Of a stretch of 43,188 nt of DNA, positions 14,885 to 22,978 are shown piece after piece (position 1 is the stretch's first letter; each line of letters starts with the position of its first letter). Source of the stretch: Deltaproteobacteria bacterium UBA6601 (GTDB lineage Bacteria > Myxococcota_A > UBA796 > UBA9615); the NCBI GenBank assembly GCA_002433485.1, contig DJIF01000072.1, positions 1 to 43,188 on the forward strand, given 5' to 3'. Both the position numbers and the translations under genes were made by a program. The notes below the pieces were generated by a model. That model was not told the origin of the DNA. It did no database searches and was given only the letters and a program-made list of their open reading frames with translations.

Positions 14885-15997
14885 ATGGCTGAGCCCGCAT
14901 ATCTCGTCCTTGAAGATGGTCGCTTTTGGCGAGGAACTGCCTTTGGTGCCCGCGCCGCCAGGACCGCTGAGGTTGTTTTCAATACCTCAATGACGGGCTA
15001 TCAGGAGATCCTTACCGATCCTTCTTACGCCGAGCAGATCGTCACTATGACCGTGCCCCACGTGGGTAACTACGGGATCACTAAAGGTGATGATGAGAGC
15101 GCCAGACCACATGTGAACGGCTTTGTTGTTCGCGAGCTGAGTCGGGTGTACTCCAATTATCGCGCGGATGACGACCTCGACTCCTACCTGAAACGGCATG
15201 GGGTTCCCGGCATATCGGGAGTCGACACGCGCTCGGTAACCCGCCACATTCGCTCCAAGGGTGCGATGCGAGGGGTAATCGGCAATAACGGCAGTACCGT
15301 AGAGGAACTGCAGGAACTGCTGGTCGACTATGAGGGTTTGTCAGGCCAGGACCTTGCTGGTCGGGTGAGCTGTCGCCTTCCCTACGAACTTCAGCCTGAA
15401 GGGGAAGCAGCCTTTCACATTGTCGCCGTTGATTTCGGCATGAAGCGCAACATTGGCCGCCTGTTGGCAGGACGTGGTCCGGCGCGGGTTACCGTGGTGC
15501 CAGCACACTCCACTGCCGCAGACATTCTGGCTCATCGTCCAGACGGTGTGATGCTCTCTAATGGTCCGGGTGACCCTGAACCGGTAGCCGCCTACGCCGC
15601 GCAGATGATTCGTGAATTGCTGGGCAAGGTGCCGATGATGGGCATCTGCATGGGTATGCAGGTGATGGGTGTTGCTCTGGGCGGCAAGACCTACAAGCTC
15701 AAGTTTGGTCATCGTGGCGGCAATCAGCCGGTCAAGAATCTGCGTAACGAGGTGGTCGAGATCACCGCCCAGAACCATGGCTTTGCGTTGGATTCAGAAA
15801 GCTTCCCTGAAGGCAGCGTTGAGGTGACCCATGTCAATCTGAACGACGGTACTCTCGCTGGATATGCAGTTTCCGGAAAGCCTGCTTTTGCCGTGCAGTA
15901 TCATCCTGAGGCGAGCCCCGGCCCCCATGACGCTGCCTATCTGTTCGATGACTTCTACGACATGATCCGTTCGTTTCAGGCTCGCTCAGCGACCTGA
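14885..15997 (+). CDS. carA: Carbamoyl-phosphate synthase small (glutaminase) subunit
   Basis: CarA hydrolyses glutamine and channels ammonia to CarB for carbamoyl phosphate, feeding arginine and pyrimidine synthesis. The 370-residue product has the N-terminal CarA-specific domain (LEDGRFWRGTAFGA, FNTSMTGYQEILTDPSY) and a class I amidotransferase domain. The nucleophile is Cys255 in GICMGMQ, and His340 and Glu342 sit in QYHPEASPGP. KLKFGHRGGNQPV and ITAQNHGFA are diagnostic. The usual His of GICLGHQ is Met here, as in some other class I amidotransferases, and should not matter. The start has GGAG 5 bases upstream. The stop shares one base with the xseA start. carB is not in this window. Confidence 0.96.
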   Translation: MAEPAYLVLEDGRFWRGTAFGARAARTAEVVFNTSMTGYQEILTDPSYAEQIVTMTVPHVGNYGITKGDDESARPHVNGFVVRELSRVYSNYRADDDLDSYLKRHGVPGISGVDTRSVTRHIRSKGAMRGVIGNNGSTVEELQELLVDYEGLSGQDLAGRVSCRLPYELQPEGEAAFHIVAVDFGMKRNIGRLLAGRGPARVTVVPAHSTAADILAHRPDGVMLSNGPGDPEPVAAYAAQMIRELLGKVPMMGICMGMQVMGVALGGKTYKLKFGHRGGNQPVKNLRNEVVEITAQNHGFALDSESFPEGSVEVTHVNLNDGTLAGYAVSGKPAFAVQYHPEASPGPHDAAYLFDDFYDMIRSFQARSAT

Positions 15998-17367
15998 TGA
16001 GCGGGCCGACGCCAACCCGGCGTGTGTGGGAGGTCTCGGAACTCGCCCGTCGCGTTAAGCGGAGCCTTGAGGGGAGCTTTGATAGCCTCTGGCTGCGCGG
16101 AGAGATCTCTAACTTTCGCTCCTATTCCAGCGGTCACTGGTACTTCACCCTGAAGGATGGCGACGCGCAGCTTTCTGCTGCGATGTTTGCCCGCGACAAT
16201 CGCAGGCTGCGCTTTGAGCCCAGCGACGGTGATGCGGTGCTGGTCAGTGGTCGAGTTGACCTCTATGTGCGGCGGGGTGACCTCCAGGTAGTGGTTTCCC
16301 ACATGGAGCCGGAAGGTGCCGGCCGTCTGGCTCGCGAGTTTGAAGCCTTGAAGGCTCGATTAGCTGCAGAGGGCTTGTTTGCTTCGGAGCGGAAGCGGGC
16401 CATACCCAGGGTGCCTCGCCACGTTGGCATCGTTACCTCTGAGAAGGCCGCTGCTCTACAGGATATGCTTCGTGTCCTGCGCTTGAGAGACCCGAGTCTC
16501 GACATTACTCTGGCGCCAAGTCGGGTCCAAGGGCAGGGCTCAGGCGAGCAGGTCGCAGCAGCCCTCGATCTGCTCGGCCGGGTCGGTGCGGTGGATGTCA
16601 TCCTCTGCGGTCGTGGTGGCGGTTCGATGGAGGACCTGTGGGCCTTTAACGAGGAGGTCGTGGCTCGCGCTATCGCTCGGTCCAGGATTCCGGTGATTTC
16701 CTGCGTGGGGCATGAGACGGACTTCACCATTGCGGATTTTGTTGCCGACCTTCGTGCCGCGACGCCCAGTGCTGCAGCTGAACTGGCCGTGTCGGTCCGG
16801 GCTGATCTCGATGCTGCGCTGGCAGATCGTCAGCAGCGCTTGTATAGCGCTCTGAGTCGTGATTTGCGCTGGCGTCGGGAGCGACTGGCCGAACTCAAGG
16901 AGCGTCTCGGCCGTCCTGAGCGAAGTCTTGATGGTGCTGTGCAGCGGGTTGATGATGCTCGACAGCGTCTTGAGCGTGCGCTCCAGGGGCGGCTGGTCAG
17001 TGGCCGACAGGCTCTGGACTCGCTGGCGGCGCGGCTGGCAGGACGGAATCCGCAGCGTGAGCTGCTGCTTGCCGGAGGACGGCTTGACCGAGCTCAGAGG
17101 CAGCTGATCTCTGCGCTGGCCGGAGAAATAGCGGTTCGCCGTCAGGGTCTTGAGGCGGGCCGCCGGGCCTTGCATGCATTGGGCCCCCTGCAGTCTCTGG
17201 CGCGGGGCTATGCGCTGGTGACTGCGGAAGACGGCAGCTTGCTACGTTCTTCTGCGCAGGCAAAACGAGGAGATTCGGTGCGGGTGCGGCTGGCAGAGGG
17301 CGCACTGCGTTGTACGGTGGATGAAGCCTTTGTTGCCGGTAGCTCCGGGAACACCAGGAGGAACTGA
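15997..17367 (+). CDS. xseA: Exodeoxyribonuclease VII large subunit
   Basis: XseA is the catalytic subunit of ExoVII, which degrades single-stranded DNA from both ends. The 456-residue product shows an N-terminal OB-fold (SLWLRGEISNF, GHWYFTLKD, VLVSGRVDLY), the catalytic domain (IVTSEKAAALQD, CGRGGGSMEDLWAFN, VISCVGHETDFTIADFVAD, ATPSAAAE), a long coiled-coil arm (about residues 265-390) and the C-terminal ARGYALV segment that contacts XseB. It starts in a TGATGA overlap with carA and ends in the same kind of overlap with a lipoprotein gene. The small-subunit gene xseB, often adjacent, is not found in the window. Confidence 0.96.
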   Translation: MSGPTPTRRVWEVSELARRVKRSLEGSFDSLWLRGEISNFRSYSSGHWYFTLKDGDAQLSAAMFARDNRRLRFEPSDGDAVLVSGRVDLYVRRGDLQVVVSHMEPEGAGRLAREFEALKARLAAEGLFASERKRAIPRVPRHVGIVTSEKAAALQDMLRVLRLRDPSLDITLAPSRVQGQGSGEQVAAALDLLGRVGAVDVILCGRGGGSMEDLWAFNEEVVARAIARSRIPVISCVGHETDFTIADFVADLRAATPSAAAELAVSVRADLDAALADRQQRLYSALSRDLRWRRERLAELKERLGRPERSLDGAVQRVDDARQRLERALQGRLVSGRQALDSLAARLAGRNPQRELLLAGGRLDRAQRQLISALAGEIAVRRQGLEAGRRALHALGPLQSLARGYALVTAEDGSLLRSSAQAKRGDSVRVRLAEGALRCTVDEAFVAGSSGNTRRN

Positions 17368-17702
17368 TGAAGTCTGTTCGCGGTCTTGATTCGATGTTTG
17401 CTGGGGCAGCCGTTGCTGCCTTACTCGCGCTCCTTGTGAGCTTTTCTTCTTGTGGTGGTGGTGGGCAGAGCTGCGAGGAGGACATGGACTGCCTGATTGT
17501 CTGCCAGTGCCCGGGAGTCGAGGCCACGGTTTCGGTAGGCCCATATCCCTGTCGTTTTGGCAGTTGTGGTCAGCAGCATGCAGAGGACCTTGATTGTGTG
17601 CGACCCTGTGTGGGTGCGATTCCTCCGGCGGTCGGTGACGACGACGATTCCGGTTCTCCAGCTGCCGGTGCGGATGACGACGACTCTTCGCAGGCGCGCT
17701 GA
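17367..17702 (+). CDS. Cys-rich lipoprotein with two Asp-rich tail segments
   Basis: A 111-residue secreted protein. The ATG overlaps the xseA stop (TGATGA), so translation is coupled. The signal peptide has a long hydrophobic core (AGAAVAALLALLVSF) and a lipobox-like FSSC with Cys29. The mature part begins GGGG and has nine further cysteines in a compact region (about 35-82: SCEEDMDCLIVCQC, PCRFGSCG, DCVRPC), suggesting a small disulfide-stabilised domain. The C-terminus has two acidic segments, GDDDDSGS and ADDDDSSQAR. The function is unknown. The same tail occurs in at least four other secreted products of the window. Its place between xseA and two cytoplasmic genes is odd and may reflect simple co-transcription. 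Confidence 0.75.
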   Translation: MKSVRGLDSMFAGAAVAALLALLVSFSSCGGGGQSCEEDMDCLIVCQCPGVEATVSVGPYPCRFGSCGQQHAEDLDCVRPCVGAIPPAVGDDDDSGSPAAGADDDDSSQAR

Positions 17703-17733
17703 TAAGGTGTTTGTTCAACGAAGGGGGTAGCCG

Positions 17734-18021
17734 GTGACCGAAGAAAGCCGAGCGCAGGAGATCGAACGCCGCCTTGCCGAGGGCGACATTGTGGTCGTTC
17801 ATCAGCTGCACGATCAATTTGAAGAGGAGCAGATCTGTCAGGCGCTGGATCAGGACGATATCGCTCACGAGGTCCGACGCAGTTATGAGACAGCCTTCTC
17901 TTTCTTGTTTCGTCCGCAGCGGGGCTACGGGGTGTTGCTGTGTCGCGCCACAGATCGCGAGCGAGTTGAGACCCTCATAGCTGCCCTCGCAGCCAGCGAG
18001 GTGGAGGTGTCTGAGCCGTGA
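17734..18021 (+). CDS. Small protein, possibly DUF2007-like
   Basis: A 95-residue soluble protein of uncertain family. The GTG start at 17734 has AGGGGG about 7 bases upstream. The body (GDIVVVHQLHDQFEEEQICQ, then HEVRRS, then GYGVLLCRA and RERVETLIAAL) has the alternating beta-alpha-beta pattern of the DUF2007 putative signal-transducing fold. In that fold a strand is followed by a helix that adjusts a partner-binding edge. The match is by eye and tentative. It ends in a GTGA overlap with the next gene, so the two are probably co-translated and may work together. No catalytic motif is visible. Confidence 0.6.
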   Translation: MTEESRAQEIERRLAEGDIVVVHQLHDQFEEEQICQALDQDDIAHEVRRSYETAFSFLFRPQRGYGVLLCRATDRERVETLIAALAASEVEVSEP

Positions 18022-18632
18022 GTCTTGGGATGCCCACCAGCCAAGGGACCGAAGAAGAGGAAGACTTGAGCGCGTTGGACACCCTTGAGTTCGTGGGCAT
18101 CGTTGAGAGTGGCGATTTTGAGATTGCAATCGCGCCTCGAGCCTCCTCTCAAGTGGGTTCTGTGGCGAGCAAGCGGGTAGCCCCGTCCCAAGCTACTGCC
18201 CCCACAATGGATACTGGGGTGGCTCTGTTGGCCGACGGGGACCTTGAGTGTGGATCTGCTGCAGGGCTCGGCCTCTTGAGCGGCGTCGATCCCATGTTGC
18301 TTTACGAGAAGCTGCGGCTGCTCTGCTCACAGCAGTATCTTGCTGTTGCTACCCAGATGATGACCCGCAGCGGTCGGGTCGTTGCGTCGAGTATCACTGC
18401 GGCCGATCGCCGCGAGCGTCTGGCCGATTTTGTGGTTTCGTCGATGGCTGAACTTCAGCATCTTGAGCTACAGAACCAGCAGGTGCTGGTCCCAGCAGGT
18501 GAGCTTCAGTTGTGGGCTATGGGGGTCGACGAAGTGCGGGTTTTCTCGGCGCTGTTTGCGGTGCAACCTTCCGCGGCTGAATTAAAGGTTGCTTGTGCCA
18601 GGGCCCTGGCTGATGGTCGTCAAAACGGTTGA
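18018..18632 (+). CDS. Protein of unknown function with possible Roadblock/LC7-like C-terminus
   Basis: A 204-residue soluble protein starting at a GTG that overlaps the previous stop (GTGA). Residues 1-85 are acidic, Ser/Ala-rich and probably disordered. From about residue 90 there is a compact alpha-beta region: LLYEKLRLLCSQQY, then VATQMMTRSGRVVASSI, a helix with RRERLADFVVSSMAEL, strands QQVLVPAGELQLWAMGVDEVRVFSALF and a last helix. The order helix, strand-turn-strand with a DxxG-like SGR turn, helix, strands, helix resembles Roadblock/LC7 domains that regulate small GTPases such as MglA in myxobacteria. This is a pattern judgement only. No GTPase gene is nearby. Treat the function as unknown. 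Confidence 0.55.
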   Translation: MSLGMPTSQGTEEEEDLSALDTLEFVGIVESGDFEIAIAPRASSQVGSVASKRVAPSQATAPTMDTGVALLADGDLECGSAAGLGLLSGVDPMLLYEKLRLLCSQQYLAVATQMMTRSGRVVASSITAADRRERLADFVVSSMAELQHLELQNQQVLVPAGELQLWAMGVDEVRVFSALFAVQPSAAELKVACARALADGRQNG

Positions 18633-18710
18633 GCTGAGGGCCCCGAGGAGCGGGGACTGCTGCTATCGTTCGCAGGCTGTCGCGGTATCTGCGGCGGGAT
18701 GGAGTCCTTC

Positions 18711-20330
18711 ATGAAGCAGTTGATCCAGATCCTGCCGCTCTTCCCTGTTTTGCTGGTTGTGGCCTGCAGCGGCTCTGGACCCAACCAAGCTGCAGAGCCG
18801 GGTGATCTGAATAGTGTCTTTACCTACGCACAGGGACCTGAGCCGCGCACTCTGGATCCCGCGCAGATCACCGATACCCACAGTGCCTTTGTCGCTTCCA
18901 ACCTGTTTGAGGGCTTGTTGGTCTGGAACGCTTCTGGTGATCGCCTACAGCCCGGGGCCGCGAGTAGCTACGAGGTCTCGCCTGATGGTCGTCAATACAC
19001 CTTTACGCTTCGTGAAGATGCCATCTGGAGTAATGGTGACCCTGTTGCCGCCGCTGACTTCGTAGTGGCCTGGCGACGTCTGCTAAATCCGGCCCTCGGT
19101 TCTCCCTATGCTGCGCTGCTCTATCCCATCCGCGGGGCCAGGACCCTGCACCAGGGACAGGTGCGAGACCCCAGTGTGTTTCGAGTGGAGGCGCGGGATC
19201 GGCGCACTTTGATTGTAGAACTGGAAAACCCGACCCCCTGGTTCCCTGCGATTGTTGCGCATACGATCGCCGCACCGATCAATCCCAGGGCGGTGAAGCG
19301 ACACGGCTTTGCCTGGACTCGACCGGAGAATATCGTGGTCAATGGTCCCTTTACCTTGAGTAGCTGGACCCGGGGTCATGAGCTGGTTCTGGAGCGGAAT
19401 CGCTACTATCACAGCGCCGATCAGGTCGCTCTCGATCGGGTTATTGCGCGGGTGGATCTCGGTCCGGAGCGTGTCGTCGATCTTTATGAGGGAGGGCAGC
19501 TGTTGTGGACCGGCAGAGCGACTGGAGCGCTCCCCCTAGACCAGCTGGATCGCCTCGCTGCTCGTCCTGATGCCCATGTTCAGGCTCAACTCGGCACATC
19601 TTGGTACTACTTCAACACGGAGCTGCCTCAGTTTGCTGATGTGCGGGTTCGTAAGGCTCTGGATCTGAGTCTGGATCGGCAGGCTCTGGCTGAATTGCTA
19701 GGGCCCAACGGTCTGGCCACAACCGGCTATGTTCCCCAGGGCATAGCGGACTATCGCTATCCGGCCAAGCGCAGCTACGACCCCCATGGGGCAAGGGCCC
19801 TGCTGGCTGCAGCCGGTTATCCTGCCGGGGCGGGCCTGCCAGCCATTGAGTTGGCGGTTGATGCCCGCTCCCTGCAGGAGCGCGTTGCCAATTGGGTGGC
19901 GGAATCGTGGCGTCGTGAGCTGGGTGTTGAAGTCAACGTCTTTGCGCGGCGCTGGGGCGCCCACTGGGAGGCTCTGGAGCAGGGTTCCTTTCAGGTTGGT
20001 CGTGGGGGCTGGCTCGGTGACTATCCGGATCCTTCGAGCTTCTTGGAGTTGTTTGTCTCCGACAATGAGCTGAATCGTTCGAACTGGGGTTCGTCTGGTT
20101 ATGACGATCTGATCCGCGAGGCAGCGCGGACCCGTGATGCTGCCAGCCGCAATCGGTTGCTGTCTTCGGCCGAGCGGCAACTGGTTCAGCAGCTTCCTGC
20201 CTTGCCGCTGTTCCACTTCAGTACGGTATCTCTGGTCAATCCTCGGGTGCGCGGCTACATCGACAATCCGCTCGACATGCACCTGTTGCGTTACATCAGC
20301 CTTGAGCCGGCAACTGCTCAGGGGGGCTAG
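18711..20330 (+). CDS. Oligopeptide ABC transporter substrate-binding lipoprotein (OppA-like)
   Basis: A periplasmic solute-binding protein of family 5 (SBP_bac_5), delivering peptides to an Opp/Dpp-type importer. The start at 18711 (MKQLIQ) is preferred because GGAG lies 5-8 bases upstream and the signal peptide begins there. It ends LLVVAC with lipidated Cys19. An in-frame ATG at 18699 adds four residues. Family blocks include EPRTLDPAQITD, NLFEGLLVW, TFTLREDAIWSNGDPVAAADFVVAWRR in pieces, NGPFTLSSWTRG, VRKALDLSLDRQALAE, GYPAGAGLP and GGWLGDYPDPSSFL. The length, about 539 residues, is typical. No permease or ATPase gene is adjacent, so it is an orphan. Its stop overlaps the stop of the opposing gene in a shared CTAG. 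Confidence 0.92.
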   Translation: MKQLIQILPLFPVLLVVACSGSGPNQAAEPGDLNSVFTYAQGPEPRTLDPAQITDTHSAFVASNLFEGLLVWNASGDRLQPGAASSYEVSPDGRQYTFTLREDAIWSNGDPVAAADFVVAWRRLLNPALGSPYAALLYPIRGARTLHQGQVRDPSVFRVEARDRRTLIVELENPTPWFPAIVAHTIAAPINPRAVKRHGFAWTRPENIVVNGPFTLSSWTRGHELVLERNRYYHSADQVALDRVIARVDLGPERVVDLYEGGQLLWTGRATGALPLDQLDRLAARPDAHVQAQLGTSWYYFNTELPQFADVRVRKALDLSLDRQALAELLGPNGLATTGYVPQGIADYRYPAKRSYDPHGARALLAAAGYPAGAGLPAIELAVDARSLQERVANWVAESWRRELGVEVNVFARRWGAHWEALEQGSFQVGRGGWLGDYPDPSSFLELFVSDNELNRSNWGSSGYDDLIREAARTRDAASRNRLLSSAERQLVQQLPALPLFHFSTVSLVNPRVRGYIDNPLDMHLLRYISLEPATAQGG

Positions 20331-21874
20331 TCGCGCGCTTCGGGCTGCAGTTGCCCGGTCAGTTGCTCGCGTACCTCCAGGTAGGCCAGCCGTCTCGCCA
20401 TAGGGTCGGGGTGTTGCTCGTAGCAGCGCAGGGTGTGATCCAGCACGCGGCTGCTCAGGAGTGAGTCGCCAGCCGGAAGTCCCGCCAGAATGCTGCTCCA
20501 TACAGCAACGACTTCGGCGCATTCGGCATCAGCGAAGCGAAAGTCCCAGCCGAAGCGGCCGGGGGCTGCAACGGTAAGACCTTCATCTGTTGCCTTCCAG
20601 AACAGCGGGGTCCACTCGCCATAGAACTCAACTCTACTGTCGGGGCGTATTGAGGCCAGCATCCAGCTGGCGTCAGCTGCGATGGCGTCAAGGTTTTCGC
20701 GCAGGCTGGCCGGGCTGGACCAGGGATGAAGAAGGATCAGCCCGTGGCCTCGGCGCCCTTCGAAGTGCTCGCTATACCTGGCGCTAAGTTCTCCCAGGAG
20801 CCGGGCTGCGCGGCGATTTTCGGTGGCCTCCAGGCCTTTGTGGAAGAGCTCCAGACCATGATCGTCGAAGGCCTCGAAGCCTACCTGACCTAGATGCAGG
20901 TGGATGCCGAGGCCAGCGCACTGCTCGATGGCGCGCTCAAGTTGTTTGCGGTGGCGCAGTAGCAGCCACGGGATCGTTCGGATATGGAGTTCATCGCAGG
21001 CCGACGCTAGCGTAGGCTCCGCAGCGAGGCCCTCCAGGAATTCGTGCAGCAGTGCCAGTGGGTGTTCGGTCTGCAGGGACAGCCCGCGGGCACCGCAGCC
21101 CAATAGGTAGCGGGCTTGTGTCAGTAGCAGTTCGACACTGTTGGCGGCCGCAACGTGAGGGCTGTAACGCAAGCTGCAAAAGGTGCAGCCACCCTCTCTT
21201 GAGATGAATTGTTCACTTAGCAGCAGGGCAGCTCGCTCGGTCAGTGGCAGATCCGGCAGCCTCGGCCTGGTATTTCGGTACAGGCCCTGGTCCTTGAGGG
21301 TAGAGCGGTTATAGACGCAACCGAATTCGGCGACGATCGAGGGGATCCGCAGGTTGCTACCGGGTGCTCTTGCCGGACCAAAGTAGAGCCAGTCCAGATC
21401 CGGCTCAAATGGCAGCAGCTCTTGGTTGAGGCGGGCTCGTGGCAGGGGGGGGCCGCAGTCGATTTGCCCTTCGCGGTTGCGAAACCAGGTGCCCGGGAGC
21501 CCCTGTAAGGCAGTGCCCCGCGCGAAGGCTTCAGCCAGCGCGTTGAGCGCGGCTCTGCCGGGACCGACCAGGGTCAGGTCTGCGTCGCCACGAAGGGCAT
21601 GCTGAAGTGCATTGTGGCCGCCAACCAGCACGATTGCGTTGACGCTTTCTTTGAGTCTGCTGACCAGTGCGAAGGGAAAAATGGAGTCTAAAACCAGCAG
21701 GTCACAGCAGTCTTGAAAATGATCGGCAGCCTGGTTGAGGTGGCTGGGGTGCACCAGGGCGCAGCTTACTTGGTGTCCGGCACGGCGCAGGTCACGCGCA
21801 TAAAGACACATCGCCAGATGAGGGCTCTGGTGGCGATGCTCGAGCTCGCATTGCATCAGGACGACGCGGGTCAT
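20327..21874 (-). CDS. B12-binding/radical-SAM-like protein with altered cysteine motif
   Basis: A 515-residue protein with the two-part layout of cobalamin-dependent radical SAM proteins. The N-terminal Rossmann-like region (about 1-130) has CLYARDLRRAGHQV, LLVLDSIFPF, IVLVGGHNA and DLTLVGPG. A TIM-barrel-like region follows from about 175. The cluster segment reads ISREGGCTFCSL with Cys230 and Cys233. The expected first Cys of CxxxCxxC is absent; in YgiQ-like proteins the same place reads RGCFGGCTFC. Another cysteine occurs at 186 in EFGCVYN, where typical family members have their own RGC. A three-Cys cluster from separated positions, or loss of activity, are both possible. There is no partner gene; it is flanked by oppA and ddl. 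Confidence 0.7.
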   Translation of the reverse strand: MTRVVLMQCELEHRHQSPHLAMCLYARDLRRAGHQVSCALVHPSHLNQAADHFQDCCDLLVLDSIFPFALVSRLKESVNAIVLVGGHNALQHALRGDADLTLVGPGRAALNALAEAFARGTALQGLPGTWFRNREGQIDCGPPLPRARLNQELLPFEPDLDWLYFGPARAPGSNLRIPSIVAEFGCVYNRSTLKDQGLYRNTRPRLPDLPLTERAALLLSEQFISREGGCTFCSLRYSPHVAAANSVELLLTQARYLLGCGARGLSLQTEHPLALLHEFLEGLAAEPTLASACDELHIRTIPWLLLRHRKQLERAIEQCAGLGIHLHLGQVGFEAFDDHGLELFHKGLEATENRRAARLLGELSARYSEHFEGRRGHGLILLHPWSSPASLRENLDAIAADASWMLASIRPDSRVEFYGEWTPLFWKATDEGLTVAAPGRFGWDFRFADAECAEVVAVWSSILAGLPAGDSLLSSRVLDHTLRCYEQHPDPMARRLAYLEVREQLTGQLQPEARD

Positions 21875-21911
21875 TGCATGAGCCTATCAGCCGGGAATAG
21901 ACTGCCCGCCC

Positions 21912-22871
21912 ATGAGCGACAAGTCCTTATCTTCTGAACCTGCTGCACGGGTTGCCGTGCTCCTCGGTGGTCTGTCCACCGAGCGTAGCATCTCTTTCAA
22001 GTCCGGAAGGGCGGTGGCCGAGGCCTTGCGCTCTAGAGGGCACGATGTGATCGAGATCGATGTTGACCTTCAGATTGATGAGAAACTCAGGGCGAGCGGG
22101 GCGGAACTGGTCTTTCCGGTGCTGCACGGTAAGTGGGGTGAGGACGGCTCTATCCAGGGCCTCCTGGAGTGCATGGGGCTGCCCTATGTCGGCCCTTCGG
22201 TGTTCTCAGCTGCTCTGACCATGGACAAGGTGGCTACCTTGGAGTTGCTGCGCGGTGCAGGCTTGCCGGTGCCCGATGGGAGGGTGATTTCGCGGGCTGC
22301 TCTGGAGACGGACTGGCTCGCTCCCGAACTGGACCTGCCGGTGATTGTTAAGCCGGTTCGGGAGGGAAGTTCCTACGGGATCACCCGGGTTACAGAGCCG
22401 GACCAGCTCCAGCCGGCCGTGGCTGAGGCTCTGAGCCTGGATGATCGGGTCTTGGTAGAAGAGTGTATTGAGGGGCCCGAACTCACCGTCGGGATTCTTG
22501 AAGGGCGTGCGCTCTGCGTGATTGAGATTGAGCCGCTGGAGGGGTGGTTTGACTTCGAGGCCAAGTACACCCGCGGTATGACTCGCTACCACGTACCTGC
22601 TCGGATTGAGCCGCAGTTAGCCGACTCGATTCGGAACATGGCGCTGCGCGCTGCTCAACTGACGGGCTGTACTGATTCCTGCAGGGTCGATGTGATGGCT
22701 GGCGCGGCACGAGGCCCGCGGATTCTTGAGATCAACACCATCCCGGGGATGACCGCTACCAGCCTGCTACCGATGGCCGCCGCCGAGGCGGGCATCGATT
22801 TTCCTGAGCTCTGCTGTCGGCTGTTGGACATGGCTCGCCTGCGTAACGGCGCACCACTGTCTGAGCGCTGA
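21912..22871 (+). CDS. ddl: D-alanine--D-alanine ligase
   Basis: This ATP-grasp enzyme joins two D-Ala for peptidoglycan stem peptides. The 319-residue product has all family blocks: VLLGGLSTERSISFKSG near the N-terminus, LHGKWGEDGSIQGLLE (71-86), YVGPSVFSAALTMDK, the ATP-loop VIVKPVREGSSYG (144-156), VEECIEGPELTVGIL, FEAKYTRG and the metal/substrate segment RVDVM...EINTIPGMTATSLLP (258-287). The length is normal. It stands alone, not in a mur cluster, with only 37 bases separating it from the divergent radical-SAM-like gene. No clear ribosome site precedes the ATG, but no better start exists. Confidence 0.96.
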   Translation: MSDKSLSSEPAARVAVLLGGLSTERSISFKSGRAVAEALRSRGHDVIEIDVDLQIDEKLRASGAELVFPVLHGKWGEDGSIQGLLECMGLPYVGPSVFSAALTMDKVATLELLRGAGLPVPDGRVISRAALETDWLAPELDLPVIVKPVREGSSYGITRVTEPDQLQPAVAEALSLDDRVLVEECIEGPELTVGILEGRALCVIEIEPLEGWFDFEAKYTRGMTRYHVPARIEPQLADSIRNMALRAAQLTGCTDSCRVDVMAGAARGPRILEINTIPGMTATSLLPMAAAEAGIDFPELCCRLLDMARLRNGAPLSER

Positions 22872-22978
22872 TGTGCGGTCTTCTGGGTAGGCCCGGTTGG
22901 CGTCTTCCTCTGTGCTAGGCTGCGAGCCAATCAGCTGCTTGGTGGTCGGTTTTGCTGCAGTTGAACGGGAGGGCCGCT

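Noticed and set aside
15649..15670. CarA reading GICMGMQ instead of GICLGHQ, as a possible loss of glutaminase function
   Set aside because: The nucleophile Cys, His340 and Glu342 are present, and Met at that place occurs in other class I amidotransferases.
18641..18655. A CCCCG-aggag-CGGGG hairpin after the Roadblock-like gene
   Set aside because: The stem is only five pairs and has no T run, so it is not convincing as a terminator.
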